10,673 nt of DNA from Candidatus Methanophagales archaeon (GCA_021159475.1 JAGGRS010000190.1:1-10673); one strand, 5' to 3'; counted from the first letter of the stretch, positions 1-7,704 are shown. A program made the numbers and translations. Notes: generated by a model not told the origin, from the letters alone.

Positions 1-9
1 TTTCACCTC
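1..9 (-). promoter_or_regulatory. Shine-Dalgarno for a gene beyond the left edge
   Basis: Read on the minus strand these bases are GAGGTGAAA, a near-complete match to the archaeal anti-Shine-Dalgarno complement. The TGA inside it is the stop codon of uL30. The next gene on the minus strand, outside the window, should therefore start a few bases further on. uL15 is the expected neighbour from the usual archaeal order, but it is not visible here. Confidence 0.6.
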
Positions 10-476
10 ATCTTATACAACAACTCATTTATCGCAGTGCCGTGATACCCGAGCTCGCCACCGCGCTTCACACTCCTTTTAATGCCACGATGCCCCTTTC
101 TTGGCGGGTGCAACCTCAAAACAGGCTTGATTCGGTATTTCTGCAAATCCTGCATCCTCACATCGCCCGAGCATAGCGCATGTGCCAGCGCCCTGAACGA
201 CTCAAACGGCGTATTATCGCGCAAATACTCCTCCGTCAATCTCTTACCACCCTCCAATCTACCACGGCGTCTCAATAACAACTCCAGCATGTCCTCTGAG
301 ACCTCGCCCCAGGCAACATAATCCTTCACTCGCTTCAGCATCCCCCGGTAGTATTCGTTCTCTTCCACTATCACGCAATGATTGACCCTGTGTAACCTCA
401 GTAGCTGCAACGTGTATTTTATATCCGGTTTTATTCCCACACTACCCCTTAATTTCACTATCGCATACATTGTCAT
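3..476 (-). CDS. rpl30p: Large-subunit ribosomal protein uL30 (archaeal L30p)
   Basis: This is a 157-residue protein of the large ribosomal subunit. The start [11 protein letters not shown] followed by [15 protein letters not shown] is the L30 ferredoxin-like fold seen in archaeal and eukaryotic (L7-type) members. The long C-terminal part, with the [13 protein letters not shown] segment around residues 123-135, is the archaeal/eukaryotic extension absent from bacterial L30. The length is normal for archaea. Its ATG overlaps the uS5 stop codon as ATGA, implying translational coupling; a second in-frame ATG two codons on (first base 470) is a possible alternative start. It is the last complete gene of the eL19-uL18-uS5-uL30 run, and its own stop lies within the Shine-Dalgarno of the next gene. 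Confidence 0.95.
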   Translation of the reverse strand: MTMYAIVKLRGSVGIKPDIKYTLQLLRLHRVNHCVIVEENEYYRGMLKRVKDYVAWGEVSEDMLELLLRRRGRLEGGKRLTEEYLRDNTPFESFRALAHALCSGDVRMQDLQKYRIKPVLRLHPPRKGHRGIKRSVKRGGELGYHGTAINELLYKMR

Positions 477-1090
477 CTCTTTATCGCAGAAGTCTTTACA
501 AGCGCATTGAAGGTCGCCATTGCGAGATTAAAAGTTGTCCTCGTGCTACCCTTCGTCTTCGTCCATACATCCTTTATACCCGCGAACTCCAGCACCTTCT
601 TCGGCGTGTCACCTGCCGCGAGCCCCAATCCACGTGGTGCCGGCTTCAGTGTTATCTCCACACCTCCCGACTTACCACTCACTGCGAACGGTAGCGAATG
701 CTCCTCATTGCAGTTGCACTCCCACGACCCACAACCGCGCTCTATATGCCGCAGATTCAATTCCGCAGCCCTTATCGCCTTCGTTATGCTGTTACGCACC
801 AGTGCATCTTTACCAAGCCCGATACCAATATAACCATCCTTATTACCCACAACCACACACACCCTGAACTTTATCCTCCGCCCGGAATCGGTCATCCGCT
901 GCACCATGTTTATATCCAGAACCTCCTCGCTGAGGTCCGGCATCAGTGTCTCTATTATTTGATACTCCTTTATTGGGTATCGGGACTTCAGTGCTTCATC
1001 TATCGTCTTTATCTCGCCGCTCTTCACCAATCTACCCAACTTCGTTACCGGCTTCCATTCCTCCTCCTCTTCACGCCTTATTACCGCCAT
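473..1090 (-). CDS. rps5p: Small-subunit ribosomal protein uS5
   Basis: This 205-residue protein of the 30S subunit helps shape the decoding region and mRNA entry. The N-terminal double-stranded-RNA-binding-like domain (about residues 70-135) contains [17 protein letters not shown]. The archaeal/eukaryotic signature [10 protein letters not shown] lies near residues 118-127. The C-terminal S5 fold carries [13 protein letters not shown] and ends in the [11 protein letters not shown] region. The N-terminal tail [14 protein letters not shown] is acidic, as in other archaeal S5 proteins. The start lies 20 bp inside the 3' end of the uL18 gene; a GGAGAGG stretch about 10 bases upstream is the probable ribosome-binding site, and no other early Met is available. 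The stop overlaps the uL30 start by 4 bp. Confidence 0.96.
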   Translation of the reverse strand: MAVIRREEEEEWKPVTKLGRLVKSGEIKTIDEALKSRYPIKEYQIIETLMPDLSEEVLDINMVQRMTDSGRRIKFRVCVVVGNKDGYIGIGLGKDALVRNSITKAIRAAELNLRHIERGCGSWECNCNEEHSLPFAVSGKSGGVEITLKPAPRGLGLAAGDTPKKVLEFAGIKDVWTKTKGSTRTTFNLAMATFNALVKTSAIKR

Positions 1091-1616
1091 CCGTCAATAT
1101 CCTCTCCTTCACCATATTAAAAAGCTCGGGGATAGAAGTATCACCAGTATACGAAGCAATATGCTCACCTCTAATACGTTCTTCCGGGGGGAATACAGCG
1201 GGGTCATGCGGGACCTCCATACCGGACTCAATAACGCCCTTCAGCGCCGCAAACACCCGCGAGCCATGCACAGGGGTATGGAGTCCAATATCAAGTATAG
1301 CCTCTTTGAATCCCGCCTCTATCGCCTTCTTACCGAATAATAACCCCGTGAGATACGCTGCGGGTAGATTCTTTCCCCCGCACTCGTATCCATACCCCCT
1401 CAGTTCCTTTGACGTCGTGTCAACAAATGTCCTGTCCCCCTCCCTGTCAGCCACTATCAACTGTATCCTGATGTATCTATTGCTCCGTCTCACGACCACT
1501 CGTGGCTTATGACTCATAAGTAGCTTCAATCGCTTACGATAATCGGTCTTACCTTCCCTCCGCCGTCTGAAAGGCACTCTATACAGCGGTCCTCCAGCTA
1601 CTCTCCTTCGTGACAT
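1071..1616 (-). CDS. rpl18p: Large-subunit ribosomal protein uL18
   Basis: This 181-residue 5S rRNA-binding protein sits in the central protuberance. The N-terminal part [20 protein letters not shown] is the archaeal L18/eukaryotic L5 signature. It is followed by [16 protein letters not shown] and the conserved [13 protein letters not shown] helix (about residues 106-118) and [21 protein letters not shown] predicted archaeal-type C-terminal extension (GEHIASYTG) is present, so it is full length. The start follows eL19 by 7 bp, with AAGGT as ribosome-binding site four bases before the ATG. Its C-terminal coding bases double as the leader and ribosome-binding site of uS5. Confidence 0.96.
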   Translation of the reverse strand: MSRRRVAGGPLYRVPFRRRREGKTDYRKRLKLLMSHKPRVVVRRSNRYIRIQLIVADREGDRTFVDTTSKELRGYGYECGGKNLPAAYLTGLLFGKKAIEAGFKEAILDIGLHTPVHGSRVFAALKGVIESGMEVPHDPAVFPPEERIRGEHIASYTGDTSIPELFNMVKERILTDGGNKA

Positions 1617-1620
1617 CTTA

Positions 1621-1625
1621 ACCTT
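1621..1625 (-). promoter_or_regulatory. Ribosome-binding site of uL18, overlapping the eL19 stop
   Basis: The minus strand reads AAGGT followed by four bases and the uL18 ATG. The first two bases are also the last two of the TAA stop of eL19, so termination and re-initiation occur at the same place. It confirms the uL18 start at 1616. Confidence 0.6.
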
Positions 1626-2070
1626 AGCCCGATTCCTCCTTCTTTAGCATCGCTTCCAGCCGCGCAACGCTTTTAATCTCACCGCCCTTTGCCTTGTTGT
1701 ATAACCTGCGATACATACTCTTATCAATTACCCCCTCCGCTCTTAGTTCTTTCAACCGTCGTCGCAACGCCCTTATTCTTGTTATCCACTGCCGTTTCCT
1801 GTTACTGCGTGCACCTCGCGCTCCTTTTCGTGACCCATGCCCCTTCCTGCGCCCGAGTGACTTCTTCAATGCCCTCGCCCTCGCTCGTCCTCTACTCACG
1901 CCCCGCTTCGGCTTCTTCTTTATCACGCCATCTGCTATCAAGCCCCTGATGTCCTCTCTCGTTAGCGCTTCTTCTACCTCACTCGTGGATTCGGGGTCTA
2001 TCCATACCCTATCCACACCCACCTTCAATACCTCAGCTGCTATCCGCCGCTGCTTCGCCAGGTTCGCCAT
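1624..2070 (-). CDS. rpl19e: Large-subunit ribosomal protein eL19
   Basis: This 148-residue protein is specific to archaeal and eukaryotic ribosomes. The start [18 protein letters not shown] and the segment RVWIDPES are diagnostic, followed by the very basic linker around residues 55-95 ([18 protein letters not shown] and [19 protein letters not shown]) and a C-terminal helical part [22 protein letters not shown]. The length matches the family. The gene follows the LarA gene by 23 bp and precedes uL18 by 7 bp. AAAGGT about ten bases upstream is the likely ribosome-binding site. In most archaea its upstream neighbour is eL32 preceded by uL6; here the upstream neighbour is a metabolic gene. Confidence 0.96.
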   Translation of the reverse strand: MANLAKQRRIAAEVLKVGVDRVWIDPESTSEVEEALTREDIRGLIADGVIKKKPKRGVSRGRARARALKKSLGRRKGHGSRKGARGARSNRKRQWITRIRALRRRLKELRAEGVIDKSMYRRLYNKAKGGEIKSVARLEAMLKKEESG

Positions 2071-2093
2071 CGCTCTTTTACCTTTATCTTTTC

Positions 2094-3350
2094 TTATTCC
2101 CTTGGCACTAATAAAGTATCTAAACCATTTCTTACTATACCTATTTTAAAGTTATCCTTATGTCCATCTTTTAGCTCACCCTCCACCGCCGCACTCAGTG
2201 ACTCGTATGGCTGTATCCCCCACCTGAGCAGCATATCAGGGTCAAGCTCCGATACAATAGAGAGTTGAACCCGTTTCATCACCTTCCGCATGTAAAACGC
2301 CTTATGACCGCCGAGCACGAAGTTCGTCCTGATAGCCTTCTCTGCCGCTTCATAGCTCTTATATTCGTTCATCCACTCCTCAAAATAGGCATCTCCAACA
2401 CCTTCACGACACTCTGCAACCAGTATCAACCCGCCGCCGGGAACAACCGCCTGATAGCAGTTCTGAATCGCCTTCGTTGCCTGATACAGATTCCTATCCT
2501 TCGGGAATCCGCCCGCACTTACCACCAGAACATCAAATAAACCGGTTTCATGCGAGAAGAGTTCTCTCGCCACCGCAGTGCCCTCAGTAAATACAGCATT
2601 CAACTCGCCCGCGTATGCCGCCACCACCTCTCCGGAGGCATCAGCAACGGTATTGAGCACGAAATCGGGAGGTGCAAAAGAAGCTGCTTCGCTCATGTCC
2701 TGATGCACGGGATTATCTGCTATATTTGCCGTCCTCGCTCTTTCATCCACTAAAAGTGCGTGGTTCTTCTTTATCGTCTCGCGTGATGCTATACCCGGCA
2801 GGATACTCTTTCGTCCGCCTCCAAATCCCGCATAGTAATGCAGGGTTATATCCCCGGTTAGAATTCGTATATCGGCATCCACATACGCCCTGTTCAGTCT
2901 CACCGGTGTCCCTCTGGCTGTGGTTCCCACATACACCAGGTCGTGAGCATCGCAATCGTGAACCATAATCTTGAACTGCTCGTGGTTGTAATACTTACCA
3001 AGTATTCTACGCAGATCTCCAGTGGAAGGCGAGGGGTGTGTGCCACAAGCCACGAGCAGTGTGACGTTCTTATCTTTATACCGCTCTATCTCCTCCGTCA
3101 GGGCATCGAGCATCAGCTCCGTCGGTGCATTCCTTGTATGGTCATCCACAACAATCACGATATTATCGCCCTTTGATGCCAATATCTCACCGAGCGGGTT
3201 CGTGCCAATAGGGTTCTTAACGGCTTTCCGTATCACTTCTCCGGCATCTTTGCCATCCTTCTTAGCGCTCTTAGTAATACCGCACTCTAATAGCTCTCCT
3301 CCTTTTATATCTACATCTATCAGTCCGATACCGTAAGGGATTTTTACCAT
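2094..3350 (-). CDS. larA: LarA-family (DUF2088) nickel-pincer racemase/epimerase
   Basis: This protein belongs to the lactate racemase superfamily, which uses a nickel-pincer nucleotide (NPN) to racemize or epimerize 2-hydroxyacids by hydride transfer. With the start chosen here it has 418 residues. Visible active-site elements are DDHTRNAP (Asp70/Arg73), GTHP (His105), and [11 protein letters not shown] with His171 and Lys181, the lysine that binds the pincer covalently in Lactiplantibacillus LarA. A further His197 follows with the same spacings as His174, Lys184 and His200 in that enzyme. The set looks complete, so it should be active; the substrate cannot be deduced. No larB, larC or larE cofactor genes are in the window. 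The ATG at 3350 is preferred because AGGTGA lies eight bases before it; a GTG at 3362, overlapping the AcnX stop, would add four residues. It is cotranscribed with AcnX upstream and eL19 downstream. Confidence 0.85.
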   Translation of the reverse strand: MVKIPYGIGLIDVDIKGGELLECGITKSAKKDGKDAGEVIRKAVKNPIGTNPLGEILASKGDNIVIVVDDHTRNAPTELMLDALTEEIERYKDKNVTLLVACGTHPSPSTGDLRRILGKYYNHEQFKIMVHDCDAHDLVYVGTTARGTPVRLNRAYVDADIRILTGDITLHYYAGFGGGRKSILPGIASRETIKKNHALLVDERARTANIADNPVHQDMSEAASFAPPDFVLNTVADASGEVVAAYAGELNAVFTEGTAVARELFSHETGLFDVLVVSAGGFPKDRNLYQATKAIQNCYQAVVPGGGLILVAECREGVGDAYFEEWMNEYKSYEAAEKAIRTNFVLGGHKAFYMRKVMKRVQLSIVSELDPDMLLRWGIQPYESLSAAVEGELKDGHKDNFKIGIVRNGLDTLLVPRE

Positions 3351-3358
3351 GCCAGTTC

Positions 3359-3364
3359 TCACCT
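3359..3364 (-). promoter_or_regulatory. Ribosome-binding site of the LarA gene, containing the AcnX stop
   Basis: The minus strand reads AGGTGA, eight bases before the ATG at 3350. Its TGA is the AcnX stop codon. The spacing supports the ATG over the GTG at 3362 as the LarA start, and implies that LarA translation follows directly from AcnX translation. Confidence 0.6.
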
Positions 3365-4570
3365 AAATGCCGCTTTTATGCACTCCTCCATACTGCACAG
3401 CGTCACGCATGCACCATCACAAACGAGTGGCACATATCGCTTCATCTTACCGGAGTTCGTCAATATTGATTTATAGCGCTCAAAGGCGGGAGAGACCACG
3501 TAACATGTATCGCAAAGGACTTTAACGCCGTAACTCTCTATCTCTTTTATCAATTCCCGTAGCTGGTTCTTTATCCTTCTCGCTGTGAATATGAAAACAT
3601 CTCTTCTCACCTTCTCAGCCCCGCCTCTCTTCCCGCTTTCTGACTTCAAATACCGGTATATCCGCATTATCTCGCTATAAGAGCAATGCGGGCATCCCAT
3701 CGCTATCACCTCCGGCTCATCATTTACATCATCGCCACGTTCCTCATAAACGTCATCCAAATCCCTTCTCTCTAACTCTATCTCCTCTTCCAGCTCAGCT
3801 TCACTCCCACTCACCTCCGCTGTTACACCTTTCACATGATACAGCCCCACAGCGCCGGTAGCACCTATTGCCGCGGATAGATGCTTCAGTTCGTCTCTGT
3901 CCGGGCGCTGATGCTGATTCGCAGCGAGTTCTATCAGCGGTATTCTATCACCTGCAAGCTGCCCTATAAGATACCCGAGCGCGCTGTAATCCGCATCTGT
4001 GAGTGTGCAATTCACGCGCACTTTCAGCTTCGGCAGTCTGTTCTCGGGCAGATGGAGTCCATAAAGGGGCGTTTTGCCTATCAGCGCAGATGCGAGCGCA
4101 GATGGTGCTCCTTCCATATTCGTCATCGCACCGAGAACCGAGTTCGCATATAAGACCGCAGAAGATTCCGCCCATGCGATGTGGCTACCCGCTCCAGGAG
4201 CGCATCCCTCCAGCAGATAGGGCACGCAGGTGCATTCTGCTGCGATACCGAGGCTGGTGTATGCCGCAAGTATCCGCTTCTGTCTATCTGCAAATTCTTC
4301 CGGGATGTTCATCTCAGTCCATCTCTCCCTGTCCATGCCCATAGGGTTTAGTGTGCTCTTCACCGCCACTCTGCCTTCGAGATTCTCTATAAACTGAAAG
4401 GCATCACCTATGGTCTTGTATGATACGCCAGAAACGTGCGCACTTTCTATTGGTATCAATCTTGAAGCATTATTAAGGTCGCCAATGGCAACGAGTATCT
4501 CCATCGCCTTCTTCTTCGTCCAGCCCGCTTCTCCTTCGTATATCCGCTCCTCGTCACGCGTGAGATACAT
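3359..4570 (-). CDS. Aconitase X large subunit, probable phosphomevalonate dehydratase large subunit
   Basis: This is a 403-residue AcnX-catalytic-domain (DUF521) protein. In archaea the two-subunit form dehydrates 5-phosphomevalonate to trans-anhydromevalonate phosphate in the modified mevalonate pathway to isoprenoid lipids. AcnX signatures are AECTCVPYL (residues 111-119), SHIAWAESSAVLYANSVLGA (129-148) with TNMEG after it, MGCPHCSYSEI (291-301), LCDTCYVVSP (352-361) and NSGKMKRY (372-379). Cysteines in the first, second and third of the Cys motifs are candidate iron-sulfur ligands. The swivelling small subunit (DUF126 type) is neither fused nor adjacent, so it must be encoded elsewhere. 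Two oddities are an acidic stretch at about 257-287 and extra cysteines near the C-terminus (384, 388, 392). No strong Shine-Dalgarno precedes the ATG, and a TATA-like box about 36 bases upstream suggests a very short leader. Another AcnX substrate, such as a hydroxyacid related to its LarA partner, cannot be excluded. Confidence 0.85.
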   Translation of the reverse strand: MYLTRDEERIYEGEAGWTKKKAMEILVAIGDLNNASRLIPIESAHVSGVSYKTIGDAFQFIENLEGRVAVKSTLNPMGMDRERWTEMNIPEEFADRQKRILAAYTSLGIAAECTCVPYLLEGCAPGAGSHIAWAESSAVLYANSVLGAMTNMEGAPSALASALIGKTPLYGLHLPENRLPKLKVRVNCTLTDADYSALGYLIGQLAGDRIPLIELAANQHQRPDRDELKHLSAAIGATGAVGLYHVKGVTAEVSGSEAELEEEIELERRDLDDVYEERGDDVNDEPEVIAMGCPHCSYSEIMRIYRYLKSESGKRGGAEKVRRDVFIFTARRIKNQLRELIKEIESYGVKVLCDTCYVVSPAFERYKSILTNSGKMKRYVPLVCDGACVTLCSMEECIKAAFR

Positions 4571-4596
4571 TTCTTTTTCTTATTACTATTAACTTC

Positions 4597-4601
4597 AGGT
4601 G
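4597..4601 (+). promoter_or_regulatory. Ribosome-binding site of the PIG-V-like gene
   Basis: AGGTG lies eleven bases before the ATG at 4613, in the 42-bp gap shared with the divergent AcnX gene. It supports the upstream ATG over the in-frame ATG at 4631, which has no comparable site. Confidence 0.4.
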
Positions 4602-4605
4602 TCTG

Positions 4606-4613
4606 TATATTAA
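4606..4613 (-). promoter_or_regulatory. TATA-like box A for the AcnX-LarA-ribosomal protein unit
   Basis: The minus strand reads TTAATATA here, close to the archaeal box A consensus TTTATATA. It is centred about 39 bases before the AcnX ATG, which would place transcription start some 15 bases before the ATG. On the plus strand the same bases touch the start codon of the mannosyltransferase, so both genes compete for this short region. The assignment rests only on sequence similarity and distance. Confidence 0.4.
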
Positions 4614-5722
4614 TGGCGGTCAATAAAGCTATGGAGAGGAAATGGATTCTGGAAGTTTTGATGGTCGTGCTTGTAGTGAAACTCTGCGCCCTCACACTCT
4701 CGGTTTCCGCATGGCTCGTCATTCAGAATCAGCCTGCTGACTTGCTCTCGCTATGGAACCGCTGGGACGCACCGCACTATGTGGCTATTGCGCGATATGG
4801 CTACACCGCCGTCGGCGAGCAACGTTTATTCATCGTTTTCCCTCCTCTTTTCCCGCTTTTCATCAGACTTACCGCGCTCGCAACATCTTCTTACGAACTC
4901 GCAGCGCTTCTCGTCTCCAATCTCGCATCCGTTCTCGCCTCTATTTACCTCTTCAAACTTGCGAGGCTCGACATATCCGAATCGGCATCGTTGAGGAGCG
5001 TATTCTACTTCTCCATATTCCCCACCGCTTACTTCCTGATTGCAGGCTATTCCGAGAGCCTTTTCCTGCTGCTCGCAATTTCATGCATGTATTACGCAAG
5101 AACTCGCCGCTGGGCGCTCGCAGGTATCACTGGAATGCTCTCAACCGCAACACGCCTCACGGGTCTCGCATTAGTGCCCGCGCTCCTCTCCGAATTACTG
5201 CAACAACGCACGCATCAGCACGAACAGAATTGGAATGCGGTGATGGCTATTCTAATGACGCCCCTCGGCTTCTTCGCATATTTAATGCTGAATTTCGCGG
5301 TTTTCGGCGACGCTCTCGCGTTTACGAGCATAGAAAGCGAGCATTGGTTCAAGCATTTCGCACCGCCCTGGGTGGGATTATTCGGTGCTATTTATGGCAT
5401 ATTCTGGAGAGAGCCTGCGGAGGTCGTCCTCATTTGCTTCGCCGAAATCCTCTTCGCGGGCTTCGCACTTGCATGCATCCTTTACGCCATGAAATTCCGC
5501 ATCTCTTATTGCATTTACATGCTATTCTCATTCATCGCTTTCACATCAACAGCATTCTGGCTCAGCATTCCACGATACACGCTCTCTCTATTCCCTATTT
5601 TCATCATGCTCGCGGCATTGAGTGAGCGAAAAGACGTGCTACATTACGCCTTCAGTATCGCTTTTGCCTCGCTCTTCGCTTTTTTCACTATCCTCTTCAC
5701 GCAGGGTCGCTGGGCTTTTTGA
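4613..5722 (+). CDS. PIG-V/Gpi18-like GT-C mannosyltransferase, integral membrane
   Basis: This 369-residue polytopic membrane protein resembles the PIG-V family (COG5542). In eukaryotes PIG-V adds the second mannose to the GPI lipid anchor using dolichol-phosphate mannose. After a first membrane helix (about residues 12-37) comes the extracytoplasmic loop motif WNRWDAPHYVAIARYGY (48-64) with the candidate catalytic Asp52. It is followed by FPPLFPLFIR (76-85), FPTAYFLIAGYSESLFL (136-152), TRLTGLALVP (180-189) and FGDALAF (231-237), all features I associate with this family. About nine to ten hydrophobic segments are visible. It is the only plus-strand gene between 1 and 9000. It ends 6 bp from the convergent CDP-alcohol phosphatidyltransferase, whose product may be its acceptor lipid (inference). 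Protein N-glycosylation or another lipid glycosylation are alternatives. Confidence 0.8.
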   Translation: MAVNKAMERKWILEVLMVVLVVKLCALTLSVSAWLVIQNQPADLLSLWNRWDAPHYVAIARYGYTAVGEQRLFIVFPPLFPLFIRLTALATSSYELAALLVSNLASVLASIYLFKLARLDISESASLRSVFYFSIFPTAYFLIAGYSESLFLLLAISCMYYARTRRWALAGITGMLSTATRLTGLALVPALLSELLQQRTHQHEQNWNAVMAILMTPLGFFAYLMLNFAVFGDALAFTSIESEHWFKHFAPPWVGLFGAIYGIFWREPAEVVLICFAEILFAGFALACILYAMKFRISYCIYMLFSFIAFTSTAFWLSIPRYTLSLFPIFIMLAALSERKDVLHYAFSIAFASLFAFFTILFTQGRWAF

Positions 5723-5728
5723 CCCGCC

Positions 5729-6352
5729 CTACAACCTCCTCCATGCGTAAAAGAACCGCTGTAAAGCCGTGAGATTACTCAGGACAGCGAGGATGAGCAT
5801 ACACCAGCCGAGGAAAGAGAAGCCGAGAGCATGGTGGGGATACAGCCATGTGAGTATTGTTGCGGCGATTATAAGCAATAACCTGTCCGCTCTGCCGACC
5901 ATGCCGCCATATATCCTGCCGAGACCCACAGCCTGCGCCTGCGTGCCCATATACGATGTCAGAAGTATCCCGATAATCGCTATCAAGCCTATCTCCCAGC
6001 TCACGTAGCCACCGAAGATGATACCACAGAGAATAAACATATCCGCGTATCGGTCGATCACATGGTCGAGGAAATCGCCCTTCTTGCTCGCTATGCCCGC
6101 CTCTCGTGCCAGAACGCCATCAAAAGTATCCAGAAAAGCATTCACGGCTACGAGAATGCCAGCGAATAGCAGTAGCAGGTGCAGTCCTTTGAGCCCCGCA
6201 ATAGCGAATAGCAGCCCGGCGATAGCGGCGGAGAATAGAGAAAACAGTGATAACGAATTCGGTGTGATGCCAGTCGTGGCAATAACCCCCGCTATCTTCC
6301 TGGCTAACCAGCAGTCGTTCACGAAAGAGCGCAGTAAGGAGTCAATACCCAT
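5729..6352 (-). CDS. CDP-alcohol phosphatidyltransferase, probable archaetidylinositol phosphate synthase
   Basis: This is a 207-residue integral membrane enzyme of the CDP-alcohol phosphatidyltransferase family. The complete catalytic signature D-x2-D-G-x2-A-R-x8-G-x3-D-x3-D is present at Asp75, Asp78, Gly79, Ala82, Arg83, Gly92, Asp96 and Asp100; the aspartates bind the metal ions and act in catalysis. TPNSLSLFSLF (30-40) is the usual family start, and about six membrane helices are visible. The wording around GDFLDHVIDRYAD resembles euryarchaeal archaetidylinositol phosphate synthases, which condense CDP-archaeol with inositol 1-phosphate. Serine- or glycerol-phosphate-using relatives cannot be ruled out by eye. 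It follows SRP54 by 6 bp and is the last gene of the uL6 unit, meeting the PIG-V-like gene tail to tail. Confidence 0.82.
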   Translation of the reverse strand: MGIDSLLRSFVNDCWLARKIAGVIATTGITPNSLSLFSLFSAAIAGLLFAIAGLKGLHLLLLFAGILVAVNAFLDTFDGVLAREAGIASKKGDFLDHVIDRYADMFILCGIIFGGYVSWEIGLIAIIGILLTSYMGTQAQAVGLGRIYGGMVGRADRLLLIIAATILTWLYPHHALGFSFLGWCMLILAVLSNLTALQRFFYAWRRL

Positions 6353-6358
6353 TTTCGG

Positions 6359-7699
6359 TCATTTCAACTTCTTCATCATCTTCACGGGCATGCCCCGCAT
6401 CTTCGGAATCGGGATTGGGACTCTACCCCTGCCGGAGGTGAGGCTCTTCATCATCTTCTGCATCATACGATGATATTTTAATAGCTCGTTGACCTCCGCG
6501 GTTGACGTGCCCGAACCTATTGCTATCCGCCTCAGCCTCGAACCGTCTATTATCTTCGGCTCATTCCGCTCTTCCTCCGTCATGGAATCCATAATCACCC
6601 TGAATTTCCTCAATTTCTCCTCCGTTACCTGATAAGCGCTATCATCAAGGTCTATATCCAGCCCACCAAGTGGTAGCATCTGCACCAATTTCTTGAATGG
6701 TCCCATCTTTCGCAACGCCTCTAACTGCTTATACAGGTCGTTCAGTGTGAATTTACCCTTTAATGCCGCTTCCGCATCTTCTGGCTCCAGATTCTCCTCC
6801 GCAATCTCTATCAGTGACTTTATATCGCCCATTCCGAGCATACGGGATACGAACCTGTCTGGTTCAAATCGCTCAAGGTCGTCTATCTTCTCACCCGTGC
6901 CGATGAAAGCAACGCCGGAGTTCGTTTCTGCTACTGCGGACAGCGCACCGCCACCTTTCGCCGTGCCGTCCATCTTGGTTATGATTATACCGGTGATGCC
7001 AATAGCGTCATCAAACGCCTTAGCCTGTACCGATGCCTGCTGCCCGATACTGGCATCGAGCACGAGAATCCGCTGTTCTGGCTTTATCTCCGATTCTATC
7101 CTCCTCAACTCCTCTATCATCTCTGATTCGAGCGCATGCCGACCTGCGGTGTCTATTATCTTGATGTCATACCGCTCAAATTCTTCCACGCCCGCCTTCA
7201 CTATCTCCAATACATCAGTTCGCCCACACGATGCGGTATCGAAGAAAGGGACGTTTATCTCCGCACATAACTGTCTCAACTGCGCTGATGCTGCGGGTCT
7301 ATAAATATCGGCACAGATGACCGCGGGTTTCAACCCCTTCTTCTGGAAATACCGTGCCAGTTTCGCACATGAAGAAGTCTTACCCGAGCCATGCAAGCCG
7401 ACCATCATGACCTTCTGCGGTCTCAGAGGCAGTTCTACACCCCTGCCCAGAATCTTCATCAGCTCCTCATAGAGTATTTTTATCACGTGCTCTCTCGGGT
7501 TCAAGACCGCTTTCTCCTTCAAAGCGCGTTCCCTCACTCGCGTTGAGAGCTCTTTCACCATAGAAATCCTGACATCCGCCTGTATCAATGCCCGCTGGAG
7601 GTCCCGCACGAGCTCTTCCACCGTATGCCTGTCTATCCGCTTTGACATCGCTATCTTCTTAACCGCATCCTTCAACGAGCTACTTAATTTATCCAGCAT
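6359..7699 (-). CDS. srp54: Signal recognition particle GTPase SRP54
   Basis: This is the 446-residue core protein of the signal recognition particle. It binds 7S RNA and signal sequences and delivers ribosomes to FtsY at the membrane. The N domain (about residues 1-85) is followed by the G domain with G1 GLHGSGKTS (about 101-109), DIYRPAA (131-137), DTAGR (183-187), TKMDG (241-245) and the GTGEKIDDLERFEP closing motif. The C-terminal M domain has the RNA-binding stretch GSRLRRIAIGSGTS and a methionine-rich helix (RMMQKMMKS). Length is normal. I chose the ATG at 7699 because GGGAG lies eight bases upstream; a GTG at 7705, which overlaps the subunit D stop by one base, would add two residues. 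The 7S RNA gene is not in the window. Confidence 0.97.
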   Translation of the reverse strand: MLDKLSSSLKDAVKKIAMSKRIDRHTVEELVRDLQRALIQADVRISMVKELSTRVRERALKEKAVLNPREHVIKILYEELMKILGRGVELPLRPQKVMMVGLHGSGKTSSCAKLARYFQKKGLKPAVICADIYRPAASAQLRQLCAEINVPFFDTASCGRTDVLEIVKAGVEEFERYDIKIIDTAGRHALESEMIEELRRIESEIKPEQRILVLDASIGQQASVQAKAFDDAIGITGIIITKMDGTAKGGGALSAVAETNSGVAFIGTGEKIDDLERFEPDRFVSRMLGMGDIKSLIEIAEENLEPEDAEAALKGKFTLNDLYKQLEALRKMGPFKKLVQMLPLGGLDIDLDDSAYQVTEEKLRKFRVIMDSMTEEERNEPKIIDGSRLRRIAIGSGTSTAEVNELLKYHRMMQKMMKSLTSGRGRVPIPIPKMRGMPVKMMKKLK

Positions 7700-7704
7700 C
7701 TTCA

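Noticed and set aside
535-1120. Plus-strand open frames opposite uS5 and uL18
   Set aside because: They are Ser/Pro/His/Leu-rich translations antisense to unambiguous ribosomal proteins, with no recognisable family.
2144-2152. TTTAAAATA on the minus strand as an internal promoter for eL19
   Set aside because: It is a weak match, lies within LarA coding sequence encoding a plausible C-terminus, and lies about 75 bases from the eL19 start; not enough to call.
4753-5625. Long open frame of 290 codons inside the mannosyltransferase gene
   Set aside because: It is Arg/His-rich and low in complexity, with no domain logic, while the overlapping frame has clear PIG-V motifs; it is a composition shadow.
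4613-5722. Pyrimidine-rich coding strand of the mannosyltransferase as a sign of horizontal transfer
   Set aside because: The phosphatidyltransferase, also a membrane protein but on the other strand, shows the same bias on its coding strand, so it follows from hydrophobic residue content.
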